A stretch of DNA of 37,180 nucleotides from Ilumatobacter sp. (GTDB taxonomy: Bacteria; Actinomycetota; Acidimicrobiia; Acidimicrobiales; Ilumatobacteraceae), in the NCBI GenBank assembly GCA_007693335.1, contig REDU01000051.1:1-37180 (forward strand), written 5' to 3'. Each line of letters opens with the position of its first letter. Position 1 is the first letter of the stretch. The notes below the pieces were generated by a model. It had not been told where the DNA came from. It saw only the letters and a list, made by a program, of their open reading frames with translations, and made no database searches. The position numbers and the translations under genes are program-made. This document shows positions 23,976 to 33,291 of the stretch, in pieces.

Positions 23976-25148
23976 ATGTCCTCGGTCTCTGAGCGCGCTC
24001 TGCGGGTGCCGCCGTTCCATGCCATGGCGATGAGCCGCGATGCCACCCGTCGTGAGGCCGATGGTCACCGCGTGCTCCACCTCGAGGTCGGTCAGCCCTC
24101 GACGGGAGCGCCACGACTGGCCGTCGATGCGGTCACCGCCGCGCTCGGTCACCCGCTCGGGTACACCGATGCCGACGGGTTGGCCCGGCTGCGCCGACGG
24201 ATCGCCCGCCACTACGCCGACCGCCACGACGTTGCCGTCGACCCCGATCACATCGTGGCCGTCTCGGGCGCGTCGGCTGGCTTCACGCTCGCGTTCCTGG
24301 CCGCCTTCGACGCCGGGGCGCGGGTCGGCGTGCTGGAGCCGGGGTACCCCTGCTACCGGAACGCGCTGCTCGCGCTCGACATGGTGCCGGTGCCGATCCC
24401 GGTGGGGCCGGCCACTCGTTGGGCGCCCACCGCTGAGCTGCTCGACGCCGCCGGACCACTCGACGGGTTGGTCGTGGCATCGCCGTCGAACCCCACCGGC
24501 ACGGTGCTCGACGCCCGCACGTTGGCCGACCTCACGGCGTACTGCTCGGCCGGCGACATCACCCTGGTGGCCGACGAGATCTACCACGGCATCACCTACG
24601 GACCCGATCCGGCTCCCACGGTGCTGTCCGCCACCGACGCAGCGATCGTCGTCAACAGCTTCTCCAAGTACTTCTCGATGACGGGATGGCGCATCGGATG
24701 GATGGTCGTTCCCGACCGGTACGTCGATGCCGTCGCACGATTGCAGCAGAACCTCTACATCTGCGCCGCGCACGTCTCACAGGTGGCCGCCACCGCGGCG
24801 ATGGACGCCACCGACGAACTCGACGCCCACGTGGTGCGCTACGCCACCAACCGCGGCGTGCTGCTCGACGGTCTGGACACGGCCGGGATCACCGATGTGG
24901 CCGAGGCCGACGGCGCGTTCTACGTCTACGCCGACGTGGGTGAGCTGCTGGGCCGGCTCGGCCCGGCCGTCGACTCGATGGCGCTCTGCCACCGGTGGTT
25001 GCACGAGCTCGGGGTGGCCTGCACGCCCGGGATCGACTTCGACCTCGAGCGGGGCGGTCGGTTCGTGCGCTTCTCGTACGCAGGGCGCACCGACCACGTG
25101 GCGGAGGCGTGCGACCTGCTCGGCACGTGGATCCGGGGGCTGGCGTGA
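23976..25148 (+). CDS. PLP-dependent aminotransferase (class I/II)
   Basis: The 390-residue enzyme has the fold-type I pattern: LEVGQPSTGAP near the N-terminus, the substrate/cofactor motif SPSNPTG, DEIYHGITY, and the Schiff-base Lys231 in SFSKYFSMTGWRIGW. The C-terminal RFVRFSYAG carries the carboxylate-binding Arg. It belongs to the aspartate/alanine aminotransferase superfamily; the exact substrate is open. CACAAT ends eight bases before the ATG, a weaker version of the leaderless layout. Its stop overlaps the GTG of the CoA-transferase gene. Confidence 0.9.
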   Translation: MSSVSERALRVPPFHAMAMSRDATRREADGHRVLHLEVGQPSTGAPRLAVDAVTAALGHPLGYTDADGLARLRRRIARHYADRHDVAVDPDHIVAVSGASAGFTLAFLAAFDAGARVGVLEPGYPCYRNALLALDMVPVPIPVGPATRWAPTAELLDAAGPLDGLVVASPSNPTGTVLDARTLADLTAYCSAGDITLVADEIYHGITYGPDPAPTVLSATDAAIVVNSFSKYFSMTGWRIGWMVVPDRYVDAVARLQQNLYICAAHVSQVAATAAMDATDELDAHVVRYATNRGVLLDGLDTAGITDVAEADGAFYVYADVGELLGRLGPAVDSMALCHRWLHELGVACTPGIDFDLERGGRFVRFSYAGRTDHVAEACDLLGTWIRGLA

Positions 25149-26284
25149 GCACCGCTCCGCTCGCGGACATGCCCCTCTCGGACCTGAAGGTGGTCGACCT
25201 GTCGAGCGTGATCGCCGGGCCGAACTGCGCCCGCTACCTGGCCGACTTCGGGGCCGATGTGATCAAGGTGGAGCGGCTCGACGGCGACGGTCTGCGGCGG
25301 ATGGCGTGGCGCGACCCGCGCGACGGCGAGGGGTTGTGGTGGAAGCTCGTCAACCGGAACAAACGCACGATCGCGCTCGACCTCAAGGACGACGACGATC
25401 TGGCCGTGCTCATCGGGCTGCTCGACGATGCCGACGTGCTCGTCGAGAACTTCCGCCCCGGCACGCTCGAACGACTGGGGATCGGCCCCGACGTGCTCCA
25501 CGACCGCAACCCCGGACTCGTGATCACCCGGGTGACCGGGTTCGGTCAGGACGGGCCGTACTCCGCCCGCCCGGGTTTCGCGACGGTGGCCGAGGGCATG
25601 TCGGGGTTCGCGGCGCTCAACGGGGAACCCGACGGGGCACCGCTCCCTCCACCGATCGCGCTGACCGACGAGGTGACCGGTCTGGCGGCGGCGTTCGCCA
25701 CGATGGTGGCCGTGCACTCGGGAGTTGGTCAGGTGGTCGACGTGAACCTGCTCGAGTCGATGCTGCAGATCATGGGTCCGCTGATGAGCGCCTACGCGCT
25801 CCGCGGCGAGCAGCAACCGCGTCTGGGTGGAGGTCTGCCCTACACGGTGCCCCGGGGCACCTACCGGTGCCGTGACGGTGGCTGGGTGGCGGTGTCGACC
25901 AGCAGCGAGGGTGTGGCCCGGCGGGTGATGCACCTGTTGGGCGTGGGCGACGACCAGCGCTTCGTGACGTTCGAGGGTCGGGCAGCCCACCGTGACGAGC
26001 TCGAAGAGGTCGTGGTGGCCTGGTGTGCGGCGCGCACGCGCGACGAGGTCATCGCCGCGTTCGGCGCCGCCGACGCGGCCGTGGGCCCGGTGCTCGACAT
26101 GGCCGACCTGGCCGTCGATCCGCACCTGGCGGCGCGCGGCGCCATCGAGCAGGTGGGTGACACACCCATGCAGTCGCTGGTGGCGCGGCTCTCGGCCACC
26201 CCCGGGGTGTTGCGCTGGGCGGGACGACCGCACGACGCCGATGGCGACGAGATCCGCGCCACCGGCTGGGGTCTCAGCCCGTGA
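25145..26284 (+). CDS. Family III CoA-transferase (CaiB/BaiF type)
   Basis: The 379-residue enzyme moves CoA between carboxylic acids. [20 protein letters not shown] then FGADVIKVE is the family's N-terminal signature, VLVENFRPG follows, and Asp175 in ALTDEVTG is the expected acyl-anhydride Asp. The C-terminal part ([18 protein letters not shown]) is typical. The GTG start overlaps the aminotransferase stop (GTGA). The pair may convert an amino acid to a keto acid and then to a CoA thioester, or a related order; that is inference. It overlaps msrA by 11 bp at its 3' end. Confidence 0.91.
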   Translation: MSTAPLADMPLSDLKVVDLSSVIAGPNCARYLADFGADVIKVERLDGDGLRRMAWRDPRDGEGLWWKLVNRNKRTIALDLKDDDDLAVLIGLLDDADVLVENFRPGTLERLGIGPDVLHDRNPGLVITRVTGFGQDGPYSARPGFATVAEGMSGFAALNGEPDGAPLPPPIALTDEVTGLAAAFATMVAVHSGVGQVVDVNLLESMLQIMGPLMSAYALRGEQQPRLGGGLPYTVPRGTYRCRDGGWVAVSTSSEGVARRVMHLLGVGDDQRFVTFEGRAAHRDELEEVVVAWCAARTRDEVIAAFGAADAAVGPVLDMADLAVDPHLAARGAIEQVGDTPMQSLVARLSATPGVLRWAGRPHDADGDEIRATGWGLSP

Positions 26285-26921
26285 TGCCGACCGGGCAGCT
26301 CACGCCGGTGCCACCGATACCGCAGTAGCCGTTGGGGTTCTTGGCGAGGTACTGCTGGTGGTACGGCTCGGCGTAGAAGAACTCGCCGAGCGGGGCGATC
26401 TCGGTGGTGATGTCGCCGTAGCCGGCCGCATGCAGGCGCTCCTGGAACGCCGCCCTGGTCGCCTCGACCGCTGCGGTCTGCGACGGATCGGTCGTGTAGA
26501 TCGCACTGCGGTACTGGCTCCCGACGTCGTTGCCCTGGCGCATCCCCTGGGTGGGATCGTGGCCCTCCCAGAACACCTGCAGGATGCGTTCGAGCGGGAC
26601 CACCTCGGGGTCGAACACGATGCCCACGACCTCGGTGTGACCGGTGCGGCCCGAGCAGACCTCCTCGTAGGCGGGGTTCGGCGTGTACCCGCCGGCGTAC
26701 CCCACGAACGTCGAGGACACACCGTCGGTGTTCCAGAACATGCGCTCGGCACCCCAGAAGCAACCCATCCCCACCACGAGCGTCTGGTGCCCCTCGGGCC
26801 ACGGACCGGTCAGCGGCGCACCGTTCACGAAGTGGGCGTCGGGCACCGGCATGGTCTGATCGGTGCGACCCGGCAGTGCGTCGGCCTCGGTGATCATCTC
26901 GGCGTTCTTTCGGAACAGCAT
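26274..26921 (-). CDS. msrA: Peptide methionine sulfoxide reductase MsrA
   Basis: The 215-residue enzyme reduces methionine-S-sulfoxide in proteins and free methionine. The catalytic motif GCFWGAE holds Cys54; resolving cysteines Cys200 and Cys209 near the C-terminus match the three-Cys E. coli type. [24 protein letters not shown] and [14 protein letters not shown] are all standard. The 45-residue N-terminal extension before the core is also seen in long bacterial MsrA. TAGCCT ends six bases before the ATG, so the message is probably leaderless. It overlaps the CoA-transferase convergently by 11 bp. Confidence 0.95.
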   Translation of the reverse strand: MLFRKNAEMITEADALPGRTDQTMPVPDAHFVNGAPLTGPWPEGHQTLVVGMGCFWGAERMFWNTDGVSSTFVGYAGGYTPNPAYEEVCSGRTGHTEVVGIVFDPEVVPLERILQVFWEGHDPTQGMRQGNDVGSQYRSAIYTTDPSQTAAVEATRAAFQERLHAAGYGDITTEIAPLGEFFYAEPYHQQYLAKNPNGYCGIGGTGVSCPVGITG

Positions 26922-26927
26922 GGTTCC

Positions 26928-26933
26928 AGGCTA
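26928..26933 (-). promoter_or_regulatory. -10 element TAGCCT of msrA
   Basis: TAGCCT on the minus strand ends six bases before the msrA ATG. No ribosome binding site is present. Confidence 0.45.
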
Positions 26934-26958
26934 CGCGCGCATCTCAGATGAGGAGCCG

Positions 26959-27759
26959 TCACGACAGGAGAAGGGCGCGGAGACGTCGTGCGGTGATCGT
27001 GAGCCCCACCACGGCCAGGCCCACCAGCACGGCCACGTGTCCGAGATACGTCCACGACCACTCACCCAGGTTGGCCCCACGCACCAGCGCGACGCCGTGG
27101 TAGAGCGGGCTGAGCTGCACCACCCACCCCCAGCTGCCGTACTGCGACAGCGGGAAGAACGTGGCCGAGAAGAGGAACAGCGGCACCTGCACCGCCGGCA
27201 CGTACTCGAAGTCGGACCAGCTGCGCATGAAGCTCGTCACGGCCATGCCGATCGACGCGAACGCGAAGCCGATCAGCACGCACACCGGCACGGCCAGCAC
27301 CACCCATGCCGACCCGGTCATCCCGAGCGCCCACATCGTGAGCAGGAACGCCACCGAGTACATCAGCCCGCGCAGCATCGCCCAGGCGATCTCACCGAGT
27401 GCCACGTCAGCGGTCGTCATCGGCGTGGCCAGCACCGAGTCGTAGAGCTTCGAGTACTTGACCTTGTAGAACACGTTCATCGTCGAATCGAAGATCGCCC
27501 CGTTCATCGCGGCAGCCGCCATCAGCGCCGGCGCCACGAACTCGGCGTACCCGATGGTGCGACCACCGACCTCGATGTCGCCGATCAGCGCACCGAACCC
27601 GATGCGGATCGACAGCAGGAAGAAGAGCGGCTCGAAGAACCCGCTCACGATCACCATCCAGCCGCGGCGGTACACCATGACGCTGCGTTCGACCATGCGG
27701 TGCGGACGCCGCAGGTCCAGAGCACTGCTCGCGAGGCCGGTGATCATGGGCGTGATCAC
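26959..27759 (-). CDS. ABC-2 type transporter permease (second subunit)
   Basis: The 266-residue protein has six hydrophobic segments typical of ABC-2 permeases of the drug-resistance/polysaccharide type. FFEPLFFLLSIRIGFGALIG is near the N-terminus, and the LFLFSATFFPLSQYG and LSPLYHGVALVRG segments match the family's C-terminal half. The GTG at 27759 overlaps the previous stop (GTGA); an ATG at 27747 would shorten it by four residues. It is the last gene of a three-gene exporter operon and is related to its neighbour, suggesting an old duplication and a heterodimeric membrane channel. Confidence 0.9.
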   Translation of the reverse strand: MITPMITGLASSALDLRRPHRMVERSVMVYRRGWMVIVSGFFEPLFFLLSIRIGFGALIGDIEVGGRTIGYAEFVAPALMAAAAMNGAIFDSTMNVFYKVKYSKLYDSVLATPMTTADVALGEIAWAMLRGLMYSVAFLLTMWALGMTGSAWVVLAVPVCVLIGFAFASIGMAVTSFMRSWSDFEYVPAVQVPLFLFSATFFPLSQYGSWGWVVQLSPLYHGVALVRGANLGEWSWTYLGHVAVLVGLAVVGLTITARRLRALLLS

Positions 27760-28538
27760 GATGCCAACCGCCGCGTGAAGGCCCACCGACACAGCAGCCA
27801 GCCACCCACCACGTAGACGAGCAGGGCACCCACGTGCACGGCGGCATCGGCCGCTCCGAGGGTGCCGAGCACCGAGGCCCGGCACAGCTCCACGCCGTGC
27901 CAGAGCGGTGTGAGCATCGCCACCGGCTGCAGCGCCGACGGGAGCTGCTCGATCGGGAAGAAGACACCGGCGAACAGGAACATCGGGATGATGGCGAACC
28001 GCATGATCGCCGGGAACGAGATGTCGCCCTCGCGGGTGGCCGTCCAGGCCGTGATCGGGAGCGCGAACGCCAGTCCGGTCAGCACCCCCGCCGGGACGGC
28101 CAGCAGCAGCCCCCACGTACGCGTGTCGGCGAACAGGGTGAGCACCACGGCCACACCCACCACCGTGAGCAGCGCCCGGGTCGCGTGCCAGAGCGACAGC
28201 CCGGCGGCCACCTGGGTCGGGCGGAGGGGCGTGGCGGTCATCGCCCGGTACTGGTTGCCCCACAGGAACCCGTCGAGCAACGCCCACAGCGAATCCTGCG
28301 AACCCACGAGCATGGCGGAAGCGGCCAGCAGGGCCGGCGCGATGAAGGCGAAGTAGCTCACGCCTCCGAGCAGCTCCGGCGAACCGGTGGTGCCGTCCAC
28401 CAGCGCCCCCACGCCCAGCCCCATCCCCAACAGGTAGAGCAGCGGCTGCAGGAACGAGCCCAGCAGGCTGGTGCGCCACACGCGTCGGTGCTGCAGGAGC
28501 GACCGCTCCCACACCCGCACGGCAGCCGGGGTACCCAT
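27756..28538 (-). CDS. ABC-2 type transporter permease (first subunit)
   Basis: The 260-residue protein is a second ABC-2 permease with six membrane segments. FLQPLLYLLGMGLGVGALV corresponds to FFEPLFFLLSIRIGFGALIG in the partner, and FLFAGVFFPIEQLP and LTPLWHGVELCR correspond to the partner's C-terminal segments. Its ATG overlaps the ATPase stop (TGATG). It probably pairs with the downstream permease and is driven by the upstream ATPase. Confidence 0.91.
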   Translation of the reverse strand: MGTPAAVRVWERSLLQHRRVWRTSLLGSFLQPLLYLLGMGLGVGALVDGTTGSPELLGGVSYFAFIAPALLAASAMLVGSQDSLWALLDGFLWGNQYRAMTATPLRPTQVAAGLSLWHATRALLTVVGVAVVLTLFADTRTWGLLLAVPAGVLTGLAFALPITAWTATREGDISFPAIMRFAIIPMFLFAGVFFPIEQLPSALQPVAMLTPLWHGVELCRASVLGTLGAADAAVHVGALLVYVVGGWLLCRWAFTRRLAS

Positions 28539-29467
28539 CAGTCGACGAGCGTTCTGCCGGTGAGCCGGAGGAAGACGTCTTCGAGGGAGCTGCGGCGCAC
28601 GAGCGAGCTCTCGGGCATGGCGTCGCGTTCGTGCACCTCGTGCAGCGCCGCCTCGCCGTCGTGGGCGTAGATCAGGACCCGGTCGGGCAGCACCTCCTGG
28701 CGCTCGCCCACATCCGCGATGGGGACGGCGCGCGCTTCGTTCGTGCCGGGGGAGTAGCGCAGCTCGAGCACCTCGCGGGTCGAGTACTCGGCGATGAGCG
28801 ACCGGGGTGAGCCCTCGGCCACGATCCGGCCCTGATCCATGACGACCAGACGGTCGCACAGCTGCTCGGCCTCGTCCATGTAGTGGGTGGTGAGCACGAG
28901 CGTGACCCCACGCTGCTTCAACCGGTACAGCCGGTCCCACAGCACGTGGCGCGCCTGCGGATCGAGGCCGGTCGTGGGCTCGTCGAGCAGCAGCAGGCTC
29001 GGTTCGTTGATGAGCGAGCGGGCGATCGTGACCCGGCGCTTCATGCCACCCGACAGCGGATCGACCTTGCTGCGCGCCCGTTCGGTGAGCTGCACGAAGT
29101 CGAGCAGTTCGGCGGCCCGACGGCGGCACTCGGCGCGCGGGATGTCGAAGTAGCGCCCGTAGATCACGAGGTTCTCCTCGACCGTGAGCTCCACGTCGAG
29201 CTGATCCTGCTGGGGCACCACGCCCAGCCGGGACCTGATCTCGCGACCGTCGCGCACCGGATCGAGCCCGAAGATGCTGAGCTCACCCTCGGTGGGGGGC
29301 GACACGCAGCCGATCATCCGCATCGTGGACGATTTGCCGGCACCGTTCGGACCGAGGAAACCGAACGACTCGCCCGGGTGCACCTCGACGTCGATCCCAT
29401 CGACGGCCGTGAAGCCCCCGAACCGCTTGACGAGGCCGCGGGCGGAGATCAGCGGTGCACTGGCCAT
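28538..29467 (-). CDS. ABC-2 exporter ATP-binding protein (DrrA-like)
   Basis: The 309-residue ATPase has Walker A GPNGAGKSS, signature LSGGMKRR, Walker B LLLLDEPTTGLDP and an H-loop THYMDEAEQL. The C-terminal extension (residues 225-309) is characteristic of DrrA/NodI-type exporters and aids subunit assembly. It heads the three-gene operon. It is divergent from the GNAT gene with only 26 bp between starts. TAGGTT on the minus strand, nine bases before the ATG, overlaps the GNAT -10 element. Substrate is unknown; antibiotics or lipids are typical. Confidence 0.93.
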   Translation of the reverse strand: MASAPLISARGLVKRFGGFTAVDGIDVEVHPGESFGFLGPNGAGKSSTMRMIGCVSPPTEGELSIFGLDPVRDGREIRSRLGVVPQQDQLDVELTVEENLVIYGRYFDIPRAECRRRAAELLDFVQLTERARSKVDPLSGGMKRRVTIARSLINEPSLLLLDEPTTGLDPQARHVLWDRLYRLKQRGVTLVLTTHYMDEAEQLCDRLVVMDQGRIVAEGSPRSLIAEYSTREVLELRYSPGTNEARAVPIADVGERQEVLPDRVLIYAHDGEAALHEVHERDAMPESSLVRRSSLEDVFLRLTGRTLVD

Positions 29468-29480
29468 CAGCTCGGGAACC

Positions 29481-29486
29481 TATCGT
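29481..29486 (+). promoter_or_regulatory. -10 element TATCGT of the GNAT gene
   Basis: TATCGT ends seven bases before the GTG at 29494. On the opposite strand TAGGTT (29477-29482) is a possible -10 for the ABC operon, so the two promoters overlap and may compete. Confidence 0.5.
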
Positions 29487-29493
29487 CGAGTCC

Positions 29494-29997
29494 GTGCTCG
29501 TCCGTGACCTGATTCCCGCTGATCTGCCACGCATCCTCGAGATCAACAACGAGGCGGTGCCGGCCGTGGGCGTACTCGACGCCCCGGGCCTCCAGCATCT
29601 CGTCGATGAGTCGATCGTGGCGCTCACGGCGGAGGACGGCGACGGCGAGACGGGCAGCCACGTCATCGGCTTCTGTCTCGTGCTCGGCCCCCGGGCCGAC
29701 TACGAGAGTGTGAACTTCCGGTGGTTCGCGGAGCGCTACGACGACTTCGTGTACCTCGACCGGGTCGCGATCGATCCGGCGTCGAAGGGCCGCGGCATCG
29801 GGCGTGCGTTCTACGAGCGCGCGGCCGAGCAGATCGCCGCTCGGGGCGGCGCCGACGAGCTGTGCCTCGAGGTCAACCTGCGCCCGCGCAACGACGCGTC
29901 GCTCGCCTTCCACGCCCGGCTCGGCTTCACCGAGGTCGGCCAGCAGGAGACGCCGTACGGCGCGCTCGTCAGCCTGATGACGAAGCGGCTGCGCTAG
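29494..29997 (+). CDS. GNAT family N-acetyltransferase
   Basis: The 167-residue protein has the GNAT order: an N-terminal VRDLIPADLPRILEIN strand and helix, a YLDRVAIDPASKGRGIGRAF motif with the acetyl-CoA loop at about 98-105, and RPRNDASLAFHARLGFTEVG near the C-terminus. The frame stays open upstream to 29455, but GTG 29494 is chosen because TATCGT is seven bases upstream. The acceptor is not predictable. Its TAG and the TAG of the convergent omega-amidase interleave in one CTAG. Confidence 0.88.
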   Translation: MLVRDLIPADLPRILEINNEAVPAVGVLDAPGLQHLVDESIVALTAEDGDGETGSHVIGFCLVLGPRADYESVNFRWFAERYDDFVYLDRVAIDPASKGRGIGRAFYERAAEQIAARGGADELCLEVNLRPRNDASLAFHARLGFTEVGQQETPYGALVSLMTKRLR

Positions 29998-30767
29998 CGG
30001 CGGTCCTGCAGGAAGCGGAAGTGCTCGCGGGTGCCGGCGACGTGGTCGGTGGAGAGGTCGGCCAGCAGGATCGACTCGGTGCGGGTGGCGGTGGCGAGCA
30101 GGTGTCCGAGCGGGTCGACGATCCGGCTGTCGCCCGAGTAGGTCAGCGGACCACCCTCGCCCACCCGGTTCACGCCCACCACATAGGCCTGGTTCTCGAT
30201 GGCGCGGGCCTGCAGCAGCGACATCCAATGGGTACGGCGCTTCTCGGGCCAGTTGGCCGGCACGAGGTAGAGGTCGGTGTCGTGGGCGAGCTGCCAGAAC
30301 TCGTCGGCGAAGCGCAGGTCGTAGCAGACGAACATGCTGACCCGGAACCCGGCCACCTCCACGGTGACCAGCTCGGTGCCGGCCAGCACGTGCTCGTGCT
30401 CGTTCGCGTGGGAGAACGGGTGGACCTTGCGGTAGCGGTGCGTGGTGCCGTCGGGTCCCGCCAGCACGAACACGTTCGACGGGCGGGGATCGACCTCGGC
30501 GTCGGCGATCTCGGGACAGGTGCCGCCCACCCACACGCCGTGCTCGACGGCACGTTCGACCAGGAACTGCGACGACGCGCCACCCTCGGGTTCACCGAAG
30601 TCGGGCTGATCGAAGCCGAAGCCGGTCGAGAACGTCTCGGTGAGCAGCACCAGCCCGGCTCCCGACGCCACCGCTCCGGCCACCATCGGTGCCAGCCGCT
30701 CGAAGTTGGCCTCGCGATCGTTCCACACGATGTCGTGCTGCACGGCGGCCACCCGGAGCTCGGCCAT
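29994..30767 (-). CDS. Nitrilase-superfamily omega-amidase (YafV/Nit2-like)
   Basis: The 257-residue enzyme has the Glu-Lys-Cys triad of carbon-nitrogen hydrolases: Glu44 (LLTETFSTGF), Lys114 (YRKVHPF) and Cys148 (MFVCYDLRF). LLQARAIENQAYVVGVNRVG is also typical. The close match to YafV/Nit2 suggests hydrolysis of 2-oxoglutaramate or 2-oxosuccinamate to the keto acid and ammonia. Its ATG overlaps the stop of an upstream glutamine-transaminase-like gene by one base, the pairing expected for the glutamine transaminase/omega-amidase pathway. Specific substrate is inferred from this context. Confidence 0.9.
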   Translation of the reverse strand: MAELRVAAVQHDIVWNDREANFERLAPMVAGAVASGAGLVLLTETFSTGFGFDQPDFGEPEGGASSQFLVERAVEHGVWVGGTCPEIADAEVDPRPSNVFVLAGPDGTTHRYRKVHPFSHANEHEHVLAGTELVTVEVAGFRVSMFVCYDLRFADEFWQLAHDTDLYLVPANWPEKRRTHWMSLLQARAIENQAYVVGVNRVGEGGPLTYSGDSRIVDPLGHLLATATRTESILLADLSTDHVAGTREHFRFLQDRR

Positions 30768-31954
30768 CAGGCCACCGCCAGTCGGGAGAGGCGCTCGACG
30801 GCCTCGGCGATCACCTCGGGTCGTTTGCAGCATGCGAACCGCACCAGGTGCCGGCCGTGCTCGGGGTTGGCGTAGAACACCTGGTTCGGCACCGCGACCA
30901 CACCGCACCGCTCGGGGAGCTCGCGGCAGAATGCCACGCCATCGCCATCGGGACGCACCGGGCGGACGTCGACGGTGGTGAAGTACGTGCCCTCGGCGCG
31001 GAACGCGATGAGTCCGGCCGCCTCGAGCCCGGCCTGCAACGCGTCGCGGGTGGCCTCGAGCCCGGACGCCACCCCGGCGAAGAACTCGTCGGGAAGACCC
31101 AGTCCCACGGCCATCGCCGGCTGGAACGGCGCACCGTTCACGAAGGTCAGGAACTGCTTGGCCGTGCGAGTGGCCGCGACGAGCGGTTCGGCGCCGGTGG
31201 CCCACCCGATCTTCCACCCGGTCGTGTTGAAGGTCTTGCCGCCCGAGGAGATGGTGAGCGTGCGCTGAGCCATACCGGGCAGCGTGGCCATCGGGACGTG
31301 GGTGGATCCGGTGAACACCAGGTGCTCGTACACCTCGTCGGTCACCACGATGAGATCGTGCTCGATGGCCAGATGGGCGATCACCTGCATCTCGTCGGCG
31401 GTGAACACCTTGCCGGTGGGGTTGTGGGGCGTGTTCAGCAGGATCAGCTTCGTGCGCGGCGACACGGCGGCGTGCAGTTCGTCGACGTCGAACGTGTAGC
31501 CGTCGGGCCCGGGGCGGAGCAGCACCGGACGGGCCACGGCCCCCGCCAGCGCGATGCCCGCCTGGTAGCTGTCGTACATCGGCTCGAACACCACGACCTC
31601 GTCGCCGGTGTCGAGCATGCCGAGCAACGCTCCTGCGAGCGCCTCCGTGGCACCGGCGGTCACGAGCACCTCGGACTCGGGATCGAGCTCGATCCCGTAG
31701 AAGCGACGCTGGTGCTCGGCGATGGCCTCCCGGAGCACGGGAATGCCCGGTCCCGGCGGGTACTGGTTCTGGCCCGAGCGGATCGCGTGCACGGCTGCGT
31801 CGAGCACCTCGGCGGGTCCGTCGGTGTCGGGGAACCCCTGACCGAGGTTGATCGCGCCCGTGCGGACCGCCAACGCCGACATCTCGGCGAAGACGGTGGT
31901 GCCGAAGCCGGCGAGCTTGCGGGTCAGCGGATCACGCGGGGTCGAGGACGGCAC
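30767..31954 (-). CDS. Glutamine transaminase/kynurenine aminotransferase-like enzyme (YbdL-like)
   Basis: The 395-residue PLP enzyme matches the KAT/GTK/YbdL methionine aminotransferase group. INLGQGFPDTDGP near residue 36, QYPPGPGIPVLREAIA, NTPHNPTGKV (174-183), TDEVYEHLVF, and Schiff-base Lys240 in SSGGKTFNTTGWKIGW are all characteristic. It likely uses glutamine or methionine as amino donor to 4-methylthio-2-oxobutanoate or similar keto acids. The frame continues upstream, but GTG 31954 lies seven bases after TACGCT, so the promoter is inside the 3' end of the GGDEF gene (23-bp overlap). The omega-amidase follows. Confidence 0.9.
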   Translation of the reverse strand: MPSSTPRDPLTRKLAGFGTTVFAEMSALAVRTGAINLGQGFPDTDGPAEVLDAAVHAIRSGQNQYPPGPGIPVLREAIAEHQRRFYGIELDPESEVLVTAGATEALAGALLGMLDTGDEVVVFEPMYDSYQAGIALAGAVARPVLLRPGPDGYTFDVDELHAAVSPRTKLILLNTPHNPTGKVFTADEMQVIAHLAIEHDLIVVTDEVYEHLVFTGSTHVPMATLPGMAQRTLTISSGGKTFNTTGWKIGWATGAEPLVAATRTAKQFLTFVNGAPFQPAMAVGLGLPDEFFAGVASGLEATRDALQAGLEAAGLIAFRAEGTYFTTVDVRPVRPDGDGVAFCRELPERCGVVAVPNQVFYANPEHGRHLVRFACCKRPEVIAEAVERLSRLAVA

Positions 31955-33230
31955 GGGACCCAGCGTAGGCGGCCACGCGATAGGGCTCACCCGCACGCTT
32001 GGCCTCGTACATGGCGGCGTCGGCGGCCTCGACCAACTCGGTGAGGCTCTCACCGTGAGCGCCCAGCAGCGCGATCCCGACGCTGACACCGACCTGGAGT
32101 CGCGGTGCGGCAACGTCGTCCGAGCGGAGCGGTTCGGTCACCAGCGCGGCCAGGCCGGCCGCACGTGACGTGGCGAACACCTCGTTGTCGATGCCTTGGA
32201 GCACGATCACGAACTCGTCGCCACCCCATCGGGCCACCAGGTCGTAGCCGCGCACCGCGTTGCGCAGGCGCATACCGACCACCTTGAGGATCTCGTCGCC
32301 GGCGTGATGCCCGTGGTTGTCGTTGATGCTCTTGAACCCGTCGAGGTCCACCAGCATGAGGCAGACGCCCTCGCCACCGCGGACCGCCGTCTCGACCAGC
32401 GTTCTGCCTCGCCGCTCGAACTCGCCGCGGTTGGGGAGCCGGGTCAGCGGGTCGAGGCTGGCACGTTCGACGAGATGGCGGCGGTCACCCACCAGCGTGA
32501 TGCCGCACAGCAGCAACAACAACACCGCCTGCGTGAACAGCAGCGCGAGCCCGGTTCGATCGGCGGGCGCGAGCTCGATCGCCTTCGGGGCCGACCCCAC
32601 GATCACCCATCCCGGTGCACCCGACAGCGCGCGGGACGCCTCGCGACGATCGCCCACCGTCGTGACCGTGCGCGGACCACCATCTTCGACGACATCGATC
32701 GAGATCTGACCCCCGCTGGCGGTCGAGAACTGTGCCGAGAGTGCCAGCTGCTCGATCGGCACCGCAACGGCCACCGCCACATCAGGGCCGACGGAGCGGA
32801 ACACCAGCGCCCCGTCCACCACTCGATCCGGGACGTCCTCGGCGGACAGCGCCGCCAGTACCGCTGCGAATCCGGGCTCGGCGTCGAGCGCCGACCCGAT
32901 CACGATCTCGCCGTCGGTACTGGCACACACGGCCTCTGCCCCGGCGGTGTCGGCCGACGAGACGGCACAGACCTCGCCACCGAGCGATTGGCCACCGAGC
33001 GATTGGGAGGTCAGTGCCGCGACCGCCCGTTCGGGGGCGGCGGAGAACCCCGCAGCTGCATCCACCACCCCGGCGATGGCGTCGAGCTCGATCACGGCCA
33101 GGTCGGCGGCAGTCTCGATGCGCAGATCGCGCTCTCGCGAGAGCTCGGCAGTGCGCGACACGTACACCGCCACGACCGCGACGATCAGACCCATCCCCAG
33201 GAACACCGAGATCAGTCGGATCACTCGCAC
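31932..33230 (-). CDS. Membrane diguanylate cyclase (GGDEF) with periplasmic sensor region
   Basis: The 432-residue protein has TM1 (3-24), an extracytoplasmic region of about 200 residues with no family I recognise, TM2 (226-247) and a GGDEF domain. The active site GGDEF (336-340) and metal Asp295 (LVDLDGFK) are intact. The inhibitory I-site RGYD (327-330) lies five residues before it, so product feedback is expected. No EAL domain is present. The sensor region contains QSLGG twice, from an exact 15-bp duplication. The start is uncertain between GTG 33230 and GTG 33224. It diverges from the heliorhodopsin operon. Confidence 0.9.
   Translation of the reverse strand: MRVIRLISVFLGMGLIVAVVAVYVSRTAELSRERDLRIETAADLAVIELDAIAGVVDAAAGFSAAPERAVAALTSQSLGGQSLGGEVCAVSSADTAGAEAVCASTDGEIVIGSALDAEPGFAAVLAALSAEDVPDRVVDGALVFRSVGPDVAVAVAVPIEQLALSAQFSTASGGQISIDVVEDGGPRTVTTVGDRREASRALSGAPGWVIVGSAPKAIELAPADRTGLALLFTQAVLLLLLCGITLVGDRRHLVERASLDPLTRLPNRGEFERRGRTLVETAVRGGEGVCLMLVDLDGFKSINDNHGHHAGDEILKVVGMRLRNAVRGYDLVARWGGDEFVIVLQGIDNEVFATSRAAGLAALVTEPLRSDDVAAPRLQVGVSVGIALLGAHGESLTELVEAADAAMYEAKRAGEPYRVAAYAGSRAVLDPA
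31962..31967 (-). promoter_or_regulatory. -10 element TACGCT of the aminotransferase/omega-amidase operon
   Basis: TACGCT on the minus strand ends seven bases before GTG 31954, inside the last codons of the GGDEF gene. It gives the operon its own start independent of read-through. Confidence 0.5.
32977..33006. repeat. Exact tandem 15-bp duplication in the GGDEF sensor region
   Basis: CCACCGAGCGATTGG occurs twice head to tail and encodes the doubled QSLGG in the sensor region. It is in frame and looks recent because the copies are identical. Confidence 0.85.
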
Positions 33231-33291
33231 AGCCGTACATCGTCGGCAGGTCCACGGCCCTTGATACCGCTGCTCGCGTTCGCCGCATCCT

